Source: Hungatella_A sp034142505
GTDB taxonomy: Bacteria; Bacillota; Clostridia; Lachnospirales; Lachnospiraceae
DNA length: 64,000 nt
Assembly: GCA_034142505.1 (NCBI GenBank)
Contig: JAWZDV010000030.1
Location: forward strand, 1-64,000
Reading direction: 5' to 3'
The notes under the pieces were generated by a model. It was not told the origin of the DNA. It saw only the letters and a list, made by a program, of their open reading frames with translations, and did not search any database. Below are positions 35,734-44,273 of the stretch, piece after piece (the first letter of the stretch is position 1; each line of letters opens with the position of its first letter). The position numbers were made by a program, and so were the translations under genes.

Positions 35734-36779
35734 AACGCGCCGTCTCCTCCCAGCTTCTCATAATCTAAAAGCGCAGCAAAAAAAGCCAGCGCCATGCCCT
35801 GTCCCCAGCCCTGAATCCATTTCCTGGAAATATTCCGGTAACCGTCCCGGTCCTTCATCACAGCCGTCCCGGCAGACACGTTCATAACCCGGCCGTCCTC
35901 GGAGATATTCTCCAAAATTCCTTCCACAGTCCGGTTGATGTATTTGATATAGAGTGGATTCTTTTTCAGCAACATGGCCGCCCCGATTCCAGCCGAAGCG
36001 GACACCTCCTCATAGGATTCCTCATCATCCAGAAGCGTGCGCCACAGCCCGTCTTCCGTCTGATACAATTTCAAGTTCGAAAGCTGTTCATTTAAGCTTC
36101 CCGCAATCTCCAAATAAGCCGGATATAAATAACACTCCGGCAGAATATGAGACACCTCGGACATGGTATAAGCCGCCCAGCAGTTGGCCCGCCCCCAGTA
36201 AAATCCGCTCATATGGTCTTTCTTTCTATTATCATAGCCGTGGAACCAGAGACCATTTTTCTCATCCTGAAGATACTGGATATGCCAGTACCACTGGTTC
36301 AGCGCGTCATCCACCAGCTCCGGACGCTTGAGCAGAACCCCGGCCCGGAGCAAAAACAGCGCTGCCATAAACAGCGTATCCGCCCAGCACTGCTCCGGAA
36401 AATCATTGGCCGCCGACACCGTGTGCTGCAGCACATGGGCCCCAAACCGCAGGGCGTCCTGCTCCAGATAAGCAATCTTATCCTCTATAATCTTCTTATA
36501 AGTTTCCTCTCCCGTAACTTGAAACAACGTCAGCAGCACATGCCCCATGGCACAGGTATTCACCGTAAACACCGGCAGCCCCAAGTCAATCAGTTCATCC
36601 ACACGCTCCTTTAAAGCATCCAGATATCCCGTCTTCCCCGTTGCCTCATAGGCCGCCGCAATCCCGTAATAAGCCACTCCGCAGGGCCAGTCCCAGGTCA
36701 TATCCATCCGCATGGTCCGCTCCACCACCCGGTCAATCACCTCAAAGATCTGTTCTCTGTCATACACAATTTTACCCAT
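35730..36779 (-). CDS. GH105 unsaturated rhamnogalacturonyl hydrolase
   Basis: 349 residues, close to YteR/YesR length. GH105 removes the 4,5-unsaturated galacturonic acid that lyases leave at the non-reducing end of rhamnogalacturonan oligosaccharides. Landmarks are MTWDWPCGVAYYGIAAAYEA, the aspartate in CWADTLFMAALFLLR, WFHGYDNRKKDHMSGFYWGR and WIQGWGQGMALAFF. The start at 36779 has GAGGAGG upstream. No signal peptide is seen, so it acts on imported oligosaccharides. Its stop overlaps the GH112 start by 4 bases. Confidence 0.93.
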   Translation of the reverse strand: MGKIVYDREQIFEVIDRVVERTMRMDMTWDWPCGVAYYGIAAAYEATGKTGYLDALKERVDELIDLGLPVFTVNTCAMGHVLLTLFQVTGEETYKKIIEDKIAYLEQDALRFGAHVLQHTVSAANDFPEQCWADTLFMAALFLLRAGVLLKRPELVDDALNQWYWHIQYLQDEKNGLWFHGYDNRKKDHMSGFYWGRANCWAAYTMSEVSHILPECYLYPAYLEIAGSLNEQLSNLKLYQTEDGLWRTLLDDEESYEEVSASAGIGAAMLLKKNPLYIKYINRTVEGILENISEDGRVMNVSAGTAVMKDRDGYRNISRKWIQGWGQGMALAFFAALLDYEKLGGDGAL

Positions 36780-36792
36780 ATAGCTATCCTCC

Positions 36793-38358
36793 TCACCTGT
36801 TTGATTCACATTTGCGAAGCTGGCCGTCTGATTCGCTTTTTGCATTACTCACATTGTAAAATGTGATATTCTCACACATCTGCAGAGAACAGGTCTGTTT
36901 CCGATTCTGCCCCGGCCGGCCTAATGTCAGATTAGAAAACATAATATTTTTCAGTTCATGACCCGGCTCGTCAAATCCACACAGTTCCAGTGCCTCACAT
37001 GGCATCCATTCCCGGTCATGACTCAAATATTCCCCTGTAATCTCCACATGGTCAAAGATACAGTTTTCGAAAACCGGTGGTGTGGGAGCACCCAGTCCAT
37101 CATCGTTATAGCCCACCGAATGAAACAGGATTCTGGCTGCCACGCTGTCACGGACCGTTACATTCCGCACATATCCGCCTCGTTTTTTCGTTCCCTTGAT
37201 TTCGATGCCATATAAAGAACTGCTCATGTCGCAATCCCAGATGGCTACCTCCCCGATTCCTCCTGAAATCTCACTTCCAATGGTAATTCCGTGTCCAAAC
37301 CCACATCTGCAGTCAAATATCCGGATTTGACTGCAGGGCCTGGCTATCAAATTTCCTTCCGGATTCTTCCCTGACTTGATGGCAATAGAATCGTCACCGG
37401 TATAAAAGGTACAGTTGAAAATCGTACAATTGCTGGAGGAATCCGGGTCCCAGCCATCTCCATTCCAGACATTTTCCGAATAAAACGTGCAGTCATTGGT
37501 TACAACCATATCCGAATAAATCATATGTACATTCCAGCTGGCCCCATTCTTCAAGGTTAGGCCGGACAGAATGATATTCTGGCAGTTACTCATATTAATC
37601 AGTCTCGGCCGGACACGTCCCGGTATGGTTTCCGGTGTTTCGCACTCGCCGATTCGTTCTTCCGGGGAATCTAAATAATCCTTCAGCCGTTCCCGCTCCG
37701 ACGCGATGACTTTCTTTGCCAGGCTTCTGCCACCGCTGGCTATGATTCCCTTTCCGCGTATCACCACGTTTTGGCAGTTGTATCCGCCCTCATGATTCAG
37801 CTCCCCCAGATTCAGAAGACTGCTGTAACACTCCAGCTCCGTGCCCTCAAACCGGCTCCAAATACGCGGCAGATAGTCCTCCACCATGTCTGTCCCCTGA
37901 AGAACACCATCCTGTTCAATGTACAGTTCCATATCACTGTGCAGACGCAGCGCTCCCGTCATGAAGATTCCGGACGGAATATAAACAACTTCATTTCTCC
38001 CACAGTCATCGATCGCCTGCTGGATAACCCTCGTATTCATGGTTTTCCCATCACCTGACGCAAAATATGGCGCTTTGGTTATATCCCGCCGCAGTTTCTT
38101 CTCCGTTGTTGTCAGAAGACATTCTTCCGACTCTGTCACTGATTGATCACCAGTGCCATCTGTCACTTTTTCAATCTTGACACGGTATTCCCTCCCGGCC
38201 TCCAGGGCTTCCTGCTTATAATGAGTTTTTTCCGTGTCTCCCTGATAAACTCCATCTATGAAAATCCGGTACTCTGCTTTTCCGGCAGATAATTTTTCCC
38301 AGTAAAGGGTAATAGAATCTTCCATAACCATGCCTCGGACCGTTCCCATACTACTCAT
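36793..38358 (-). CDS. GH28 exo-acting (rhamno)galacturonidase with N-terminal fibronectin-like domain
   Basis: 521 residues. Residues about 10-80 look like a fibronectin III domain (EDSITLYWEKLSAGKAEYRI), followed by a right-handed beta-helix. GH28 active-site blocks are present: WNGDGWDPDSSSNC, YTGDDSIAIKSGKN and GFGHGITIGSE. This domain layout is typical of exo-polygalacturonases and rhamnogalacturonan hydrolases of Firmicutes, which release terminal galacturonic acid. No signal peptide is seen. It lies 13 bases before the GH105 start and 15 after the GH115 stop. Confidence 0.9.
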   Translation of the reverse strand: MSSMGTVRGMVMEDSITLYWEKLSAGKAEYRIFIDGVYQGDTEKTHYKQEALEAGREYRVKIEKVTDGTGDQSVTESEECLLTTTEKKLRRDITKAPYFASGDGKTMNTRVIQQAIDDCGRNEVVYIPSGIFMTGALRLHSDMELYIEQDGVLQGTDMVEDYLPRIWSRFEGTELECYSSLLNLGELNHEGGYNCQNVVIRGKGIIASGGRSLAKKVIASERERLKDYLDSPEERIGECETPETIPGRVRPRLINMSNCQNIILSGLTLKNGASWNVHMIYSDMVVTNDCTFYSENVWNGDGWDPDSSSNCTIFNCTFYTGDDSIAIKSGKNPEGNLIARPCSQIRIFDCRCGFGHGITIGSEISGGIGEVAIWDCDMSSSLYGIEIKGTKKRGGYVRNVTVRDSVAARILFHSVGYNDDGLGAPTPPVFENCIFDHVEITGEYLSHDREWMPCEALELCGFDEPGHELKNIMFSNLTLGRPGQNRKQTCSLQMCENITFYNVSNAKSESDGQLRKCESNR

Positions 38359-38373
38359 ATTCTAATCCCCCTC

Positions 38374-40440
38374 TCAATTGTCCCAGGCCTCTTCCATCAA
38401 TCGGAATATCTCCCGGTCAGTCCGATGATTTTCCATATTTAAAATTAACATAACCCGGCGGTCTTCCTCCGAATACAGGAATTCTCTCTGCCACTCATAA
38501 TAATGGGGTCCGTCATCCATGGTCCGCAGCCATGCCATCAATCCTTCCAGCACCCATGTCGTCTGCTTGATATCAGTCAGACATTCATTGGCATAGAACC
38601 CGTTCCATCTGCCGTGTTCTCTTTCCCTCATAGCCTCGTCGGCTCTGCGATAATTCTTTGCTGCTTTTCCTACATAATAAAAAGCTTTTTTATAGTCGCC
38701 TGCCTCCGCCCACTCATAACCACGGCAAAAACAAGCCGCACCTGCATAGCAATACGCGTAAAGCTTTCCATACAGAATCAGGGAATCCTCCATCCAGGTT
38801 CTTGACGGTTCCTGCAATTTTAAAGCAATCTCCATACTCTGGTCCACCAACTGCCTGTACGCGTTTTCCCCCTGTCGGCACAATTCACCATACCAGCTAA
38901 TCTGTTCCTTCAGTTCATCAGCGTCTATGGCCCACATAAGCGCCCTGGCTCCATGGTTTTTATCCTTCATCCATTGAACAGCCAGGATTCTTGTCACATG
39001 GTTGCAAAATTGCTCTCCCGCATGGTCGTCCTCGTTGGGTCCATATGCCACCGCGGCCCGAAAATATTCATGATAACAATCTAAAATCGCCTGTACCATG
39101 GCATCCTCTGAAATCCTCATATAGTCTCTGATAAAATTCTCCATGTAAGATTCCACATCCACCTGCCCTTGGCTCCACAGCCTTGAGAGAAACCCTAAAT
39201 AAAACGTATGCGGTTTAATATTGGAGCAGTTGACGATCCAATAGTCCCGCATATTCCGTTCTAACACCCGCATAAGCTCCCGCTTTACAAATTCCGGGGA
39301 ATTAGGCAGGATTGTCATGTGATTGGCGGCCTGCAGATCATAAAATGACACATGATAATAAATCCCGTGGCTGCCCTCATCGCCCTCTGGGGGTAATGCA
39401 GGAATCCTTGGGTTATGGTTCCCCTGCCGCCTTGACACCATCTTGCCAAACCCGTTATCCGCCCAGATTTTGATCATATCCTCCGGCAAATCCAGACACC
39501 CCTTCTGGTACAGTTCCATCGTCTCCCCATATAAGTTGGTACAGCAGATGGCATCTGCGTCCTTCTTTTTCACCAGTTGATATTGCTCCTGGATTATCTC
39601 GCTGATGAGCTGTCCTCTGGCCTCATCCGTATCATACTGCGGGTCACTGGTCCAAAACGGACAGTCTCCCTGGCCCCGGAATCCTAAATTCCACACTACA
39701 CCTTTCCAGTTCTGCGTATGCAGACCTGGACTTTCCTCATACAGATCTTTTTGATCCTCGATTCCTTCCCGCCACAGCTTTCGAAATAAATCCCCATGCT
39801 CCGCATAGGAAGGATTGAGTTCTGGATAGACCCTGGCGAACATATCGGCTCCCAGCGGCTCCGCATGGTGATGGCTGATTGCCAGTCCCATGTCTGATGC
39901 CAGTTTCCGATAACGCCTGGAATTTTTATCTGTTCCCGGAATCACCATGTTTCCGCCGCACCGAAGCAGCGCTTCAAACGCCATCTCCCACGGTTTCCCT
40001 GGATCTCGATCCACGCTCCAGGCACTTAGCAGCACTTCATCATTGATAAACCATCCACGGAGCCGGACAACAAAGGGAATGCTCTTTACCGCATAGTCAG
40101 ACGGAACCGAAATTTTCTCCTGCTTCTCAAACTGCTGGTCATTCCAGAACCAAAAATCCTGCACACCTAAAAGTTCCCGGCTGATTCTGTAAATACCATA
40201 GATGAAACCATATTCATCTCCCGCCAGGAGCTCCATTGCCCCCTTATGCATCACCAGTTCATAGCACTCCTGCGGCATGTCCTTTTCTTTCAGACAGATG
40301 GAGATTCCCTCCTGCTCACTGCCGCACAGAACAAATCCCATATCCCTCTGAAGTGTTTTTAATGTCCTCTCCACTGGCTGTGACAGAAGCCCCTTTGAAA
40401 TTCCACTTACATCAATTCTCGAATTAATGGTTATATCCAT
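38374..40440 (-). CDS. GH115-like alpha-glucuronidase
   Basis: 688 residues, shorter than the usual 800-970 of GH115. The N-terminal mixed domain (YELVMHKGAMELLAGDEYGF, then IYGIYRISRELLGV) resembles that seen in GH115 and GH67. The barrel has LRGWFINDEVLLSAW, NLGFRGQGDCPFWTSD and CTNLYGETMELY, blocks that match GH115. Known members release glucuronic acid or its 4-O-methyl ether from xylan or arabinogalactan. In this pectin operon it may remove glucuronosyl decorations. The C-terminal domains appear reduced, so specificity may differ. Cytoplasmic. Confidence 0.78.
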   Translation of the reverse strand: MDITINSRIDVSGISKGLLSQPVERTLKTLQRDMGFVLCGSEQEGISICLKEKDMPQECYELVMHKGAMELLAGDEYGFIYGIYRISRELLGVQDFWFWNDQQFEKQEKISVPSDYAVKSIPFVVRLRGWFINDEVLLSAWSVDRDPGKPWEMAFEALLRCGGNMVIPGTDKNSRRYRKLASDMGLAISHHHAEPLGADMFARVYPELNPSYAEHGDLFRKLWREGIEDQKDLYEESPGLHTQNWKGVVWNLGFRGQGDCPFWTSDPQYDTDEARGQLISEIIQEQYQLVKKKDADAICCTNLYGETMELYQKGCLDLPEDMIKIWADNGFGKMVSRRQGNHNPRIPALPPEGDEGSHGIYYHVSFYDLQAANHMTILPNSPEFVKRELMRVLERNMRDYWIVNCSNIKPHTFYLGFLSRLWSQGQVDVESYMENFIRDYMRISEDAMVQAILDCYHEYFRAAVAYGPNEDDHAGEQFCNHVTRILAVQWMKDKNHGARALMWAIDADELKEQISWYGELCRQGENAYRQLVDQSMEIALKLQEPSRTWMEDSLILYGKLYAYCYAGAACFCRGYEWAEAGDYKKAFYYVGKAAKNYRRADEAMREREHGRWNGFYANECLTDIKQTTWVLEGLMAWLRTMDDGPHYYEWQREFLYSEEDRRVMLILNMENHRTDREIFRLMEEAWDN

Positions 40441-40450
40441 CTTCTGCCTC

Positions 40451-41785
40451 TCAATCCCGAATCTCCATCACACAGTTGTCACAATCCTCCAAAATCTCCC
40501 GCTTCCGTATCACATTCTTCAGGGAATCCTCAACCACCAGCCTGCCGCTGACATACAGTCCATCCACATGTCGTCCATACACACAGGGGATTTCATGATC
40601 ATACACGTCTCTCACCGACGGCTGTTCGTCAAATACTCCCGGCACGTGCAGTCCCTGCTGCCGCCAAGTGATCTCCACATCCTCCAGCTTTACATTCTCA
40701 ATCTTCGAGTACTCCTCACCTCCAATAAACACACAGGATTCCGATTTCAGACGCAGATGCTCAAAGGTCACATTCCTGATCTTTCCAGGAAGCCGGTCCA
40801 CACCCTTTCTTCTCGTCGCCGACAAAAATACCGGTTCTCCCTTTCCCCACCACCGCGGGGCCATTTCCACACGGTCCGGACAGTCCGCGTACCGCTTGGT
40901 ATTTCCAACCAGATGGTGGATATAGATATCCTCCACGGTCCCGCCGTCACGCACCCAGATGCCAACCGCCCTGGTACAGTCCCGGATCACACAGTCGCTT
41001 AATATCACATTTCGGATGCTCCCATGGGTCTCTGTCCCGATTTTCAGAGCCGAATCCCTGGAATGCATCACACATCCCTGAATCACCACATGCTCACAGT
41101 CCCCATACTTCTTTGCCATAGGCCCCGTAGCCTTCACCACAATCGAGTCATCTCCCGACTCAATGATGCACCCGCGGACAATCACATTCTTACAGCAGTC
41201 CGGATCAATTCCGTCGTTATTTGGCCCCCGGTCATTGTTGTAAATCCGGATTCCCTCCACCAGCACATTCCGGCAGCCCGCCATATGCAGGGTCCAGAAG
41301 GCCGCGTCATAAAAAGTCACGTCCCGCACGGTTAAATGTTCCACGTCCTCCAAAAAGGTAGTCCTTGGACGGAACCCTTTCACCGACAGCGGACACTCAT
41401 GAAACTCCCCATCCGCCCCGTCGTCATAAAACACCTTTCTCCCCTGTCCGTCAATCGTGCCGTCCCCGGAGATCGTAATATTCTTCTCATGCAGTGCAAA
41501 CAGAAAGCATCCGCCCTCCCAGCCCACGTCCGCGTTGTCATCCTCAAACTCCTTCGTAAAATCAATCACGTCCTCCGAGTCCAGACTGGATACCAGCACC
41601 GCTCCATGTTCTAAATGAAGCTCCACCTCCGAACGCAGCCGCAGCGATCCCGACAGAAATCTCCCCGCCGGAACCACCACCCGCCCGCCGGTCTTCGCAC
41701 AGCAGTCAATTGCCTCCTGAATCTGCGGCCGGCAATTGACCGTTCCGCCTTCCACCGCTCCAAAATCTAAGATATTGTAATCCAT
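40451..41785 (-). CDS. GH28-family beta-helix glycosidase with altered active site
   Basis: 444 residues of right-handed beta-helix. NDGIDPDCCKNVIVRG and ESGDDSIVVKATG provide the first two acidic blocks of GH28. The third block, normally Gly-His-Gly, reads HSRDSALKIGTET, so the histidine is replaced. The enzyme may use a related but different substrate, or be a non-canonical hydrolase. I start it at the ATG at 41785, which shares one base with the TGA of the preceding gene and has GAGGAG 8 bases upstream; a GTG one codon earlier is possible. No signal peptide. Confidence 0.82.
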   Translation of the reverse strand: MDYNILDFGAVEGGTVNCRPQIQEAIDCCAKTGGRVVVPAGRFLSGSLRLRSEVELHLEHGAVLVSSLDSEDVIDFTKEFEDDNADVGWEGGCFLFALHEKNITISGDGTIDGQGRKVFYDDGADGEFHECPLSVKGFRPRTTFLEDVEHLTVRDVTFYDAAFWTLHMAGCRNVLVEGIRIYNNDRGPNNDGIDPDCCKNVIVRGCIIESGDDSIVVKATGPMAKKYGDCEHVVIQGCVMHSRDSALKIGTETHGSIRNVILSDCVIRDCTRAVGIWVRDGGTVEDIYIHHLVGNTKRYADCPDRVEMAPRWWGKGEPVFLSATRRKGVDRLPGKIRNVTFEHLRLKSESCVFIGGEEYSKIENVKLEDVEITWRQQGLHVPGVFDEQPSVRDVYDHEIPCVYGRHVDGLYVSGRLVVEDSLKNVIRKREILEDCDNCVMEIRD

Positions 41786-42444
41786 CACAAATCTCCTCTC
41801 CCCACCGACAAAATCGGCTCTATGATCAAAAAATGATTTCCCCCGGCCTTTCCCTGGTCAAAATGACTCCCCGGGTCCGCCGCCATCCACTGGTCAATCA
41901 CTTTCGATTCCAGATCCGGCTCCTTCCGGATATTTACCATCGTCTTCGGTTCCTCAAAATAAGAAAATAAAAGATTCTCATGCAATGCAATAGACTGATA
42001 CTGATCCCCTTTCAACAAGCCCTCCTCCACAATGGCCTGATGCCAGTAAGTATAAGAAAACAGCTTCTCCGGATACAAAAATGCAATTCTGCCAATCCTG
42101 GTCTTCCTCCCGGCCCGGTCCCGCTCCCATCCTTCTACTTCCTCCGGAACGCTGTTATGATAAATATGATACATGAACGCCCAGGGCGTCTTCCCCGCCT
42201 CCTCCGGCCACAGTTCCAGAAAAGGCGTCAGTGCCCCCAAAAACTCCTCCGGGCAGACCGCCGGCCTCAATGCTTCATAATATAAAAAACACAGCTTCCC
42301 ATAACCATAAAGAGAAGCCGCAAGCAGCTCTCCATCCACAATCATGCGGCGGATCGTCTGTTCGGCGGCTCTCACTCCTTCCTTCCATTCCTTCCCGCGG
42401 ATGCCCTCTTTCAGGCACCCGCGGTATTGTCTCCGCTCTATCAT
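41785..42444 (-). CDS. unknown protein of the pectin operon (219 aa)
   Basis: A 219-residue soluble protein that I do not recognise. It has no signal peptide, membrane segment or obvious nucleotide-binding motif. Notable features are a basic first 35 residues, several Tyr/Trp/His-rich patches (WAFMYHIYHNSVP, FSYTYWHQAIVEEG) and a final segment HFLIIEPILSVGRG. It sits between the permease gene and a GH28 gene with tight spacing and a 1-base overlap, so it is part of the rhamnogalacturonan operon. AGAGGTGATGAC precedes the start. The aromatic patches would suit sugar binding, but no function is claimed. Confidence 0.8.
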   Translation of the reverse strand: MIERRQYRGCLKEGIRGKEWKEGVRAAEQTIRRMIVDGELLAASLYGYGKLCFLYYEALRPAVCPEEFLGALTPFLELWPEEAGKTPWAFMYHIYHNSVPEEVEGWERDRAGRKTRIGRIAFLYPEKLFSYTYWHQAIVEEGLLKGDQYQSIALHENLLFSYFEEPKTMVNIRKEPDLESKVIDQWMAADPGSHFDQGKAGGNHFLIIEPILSVGRGDL

Positions 42445-42459
42445 GTCATCACCTCTTCA

Positions 42460-43305
42460 TCACCCTTTCAACCCGCTGGTACTGATCCCTTCCACCAGAT
42501 ATTTCTGAAAGAAAATGAAGATCAGCACGGACGGCAGAATCGACAGCGAAGCCATGGCAAACATAGCGCCGTAATCCGAAGAGGAGCCCGGGTCACAGAA
42601 CAGCTTTAAAGCCAGGCTGACCGGATACTGGGCGGACTTGTTGACGTACAGCAAAGCCGACAAAAAGTCATCCCATCTCCACATAAAAGAGAAGATCGCC
42701 CCCGTCACCAAAGCCGGTGTAATCAGCGGCAGGATGATTCTCGCAAAAATCTGCGGATAGGAACACCCGTCAATTTTCGCCGCCTCATCCAATTCCTTGG
42801 GAATTCCGTTGATAAAATTCGTCATCAGATACACAAAGAACCCCTGAATCGCAAAAAAGTAAGGCGCGATTAACGGCATATAGCTTCCCACCCAGCCCAG
42901 CTTCTGATACCACAGATACTGGGGAATCATCAGCACCTGAGCCGGCAGCATCATAGACAGCAGCATCGCCACAAACAAAATCCCCCGTCCTTTAAACTGA
43001 AATCTTGCAAACCCGTAAGCCACCACTGCCGAGGAGACCACCGTACCTATCGTAGCTACAATAGAGATAAACAGTGAGTTTCTGAAAAAGGTCATAAACG
43101 GCACCTTCGCAAACCCCTTCAACCCATTCACATAGTTATCCAGCGTAAATTTCTCCGGAATTAAATTCCCAGCCGTCTGAAAAATCGTCTTCGTATCCTT
43201 AAACGAGCTCATAAACATCCAGATCAGCGGATAAATCATGATAATTCCCACTGAGAACACGATCACATGATAGATCACATTTTTAAACAGTCTCTTCTCC
43301 TTCAC
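42460..43305 (-). CDS. ABC sugar permease (MalG type), cluster 2
   Basis: 281 residues with six membrane segments and the EAA loop ELDEAAKIDGCSYPQIFARI. It ends in GISTSGLKG. The start is a GTG at 43305 with AGGGGGG upstream, 2 bases after the stop of the partner permease. It is the second permease of the cluster 2 importer, which presumably brings in rhamnogalacturonan oligosaccharides. No ATPase gene accompanies it. Confidence 0.93.
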   Translation of the reverse strand: MKEKRLFKNVIYHVIVFSVGIIMIYPLIWMFMSSFKDTKTIFQTAGNLIPEKFTLDNYVNGLKGFAKVPFMTFFRNSLFISIVATIGTVVSSAVVAYGFARFQFKGRGILFVAMLLSMMLPAQVLMIPQYLWYQKLGWVGSYMPLIAPYFFAIQGFFVYLMTNFINGIPKELDEAAKIDGCSYPQIFARIILPLITPALVTGAIFSFMWRWDDFLSALLYVNKSAQYPVSLALKLFCDPGSSSDYGAMFAMASLSILPSVLIFIFFQKYLVEGISTSGLKG

Positions 43306-43307
43306 GC

Positions 43308-44201
43308 TTACAGCCCCCCTTCATAAACCCAGAATTTCTTCGTTGCAAACAGGAATAACGTGATCAGCCCGATCATCGCCAGCATGACCCAGGCAAGCGC
43401 CGCGCCGTAGCCGGTATTATAAAATTCAAACGACTGCTGGTACATATAAACCGTATAAAACAACGTAGAGTTCATCGGCTTCCCCTGGGTGATAATATAG
43501 CTCTGGGTAAACGCCAGAAACCCGTTAATCATCTGCATAACCAGGTTAAAGAAAATGGTGGGCGTCAGCAGCGGCAGTGTAATCTTAAAAAACTTGGATA
43601 CCCCATTGGCTCCATCTACATCCGCCGCCTCATAAAGCGATGCCGGCACCTGTTTTAATGATGACAGAAAGATCAGCATGGACGACCCAAACTGCCAGAC
43701 CGCCAGAATAATCAGTACCCAGATCGCTGTCTTCGTATTCCCCAGCCAAGAAAAACTGCAGTCAATCCCCACCGCCTGGAGCAGCTTATTGATGACTCCG
43801 TCTGTGGCAAACATCCTCTTCCACAAGATAGCAACCGCAACAGAGCCGCCGATGATCGACGGCAGATAATAAGCCGCCCGGTAAAATCCGGTCATCTTCG
43901 TAGTCTTTAACAGCAGCATTGCCACCAGCAGAGCGAACACCAGCCGCAGCGGCACCGACACAAATGCAAAGAAAAACGTCACCTTAATGGATTTATAAAA
44001 TGTCTCATCCGCAAACATCGTTTTAAAGTTATCAAGTCCCGTAAACACCGGCGCTGATAAAATATCATATTTGCAGAAAGAATAATACAGGGAAATCCCC
44101 ATAGGTACAATCATAAACAGCAGAAAGCCAATGGTAAACGGCAGTGTAAATACGATCCCGGCTGTACTCTCCTTATTCATAGCTTTTCTCAACAGATTCA
44201 T
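43308..44201 (-). CDS. ABC sugar permease (MalF type), cluster 2
   Basis: 297 residues, six membrane segments, EAA loop in SLYEAADVDGANGVSKFFKI. AAGGAG lies 8 bases before the ATG. It follows the binding-protein gene and pairs with the next permease. Family members import di- and oligosaccharides. Substrate choice is inferred from the downstream GH28, GH105, GH115 and GH112 genes. Confidence 0.93.
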   Translation of the reverse strand: MNLLRKAMNKESTAGIVFTLPFTIGFLLFMIVPMGISLYYSFCKYDILSAPVFTGLDNFKTMFADETFYKSIKVTFFFAFVSVPLRLVFALLVAMLLLKTTKMTGFYRAAYYLPSIIGGSVAVAILWKRMFATDGVINKLLQAVGIDCSFSWLGNTKTAIWVLIILAVWQFGSSMLIFLSSLKQVPASLYEAADVDGANGVSKFFKITLPLLTPTIFFNLVMQMINGFLAFTQSYIITQGKPMNSTLFYTVYMYQQSFEFYNTGYGAALAWVMLAMIGLITLFLFATKKFWVYEGGL

Positions 44202-44273
44202 AGATTCTACTCCTTATTTTTAAAAGTACCTGCCGCCAGTCCGGCAGCAGGTACCCATGTTGTCAATGAAAAC

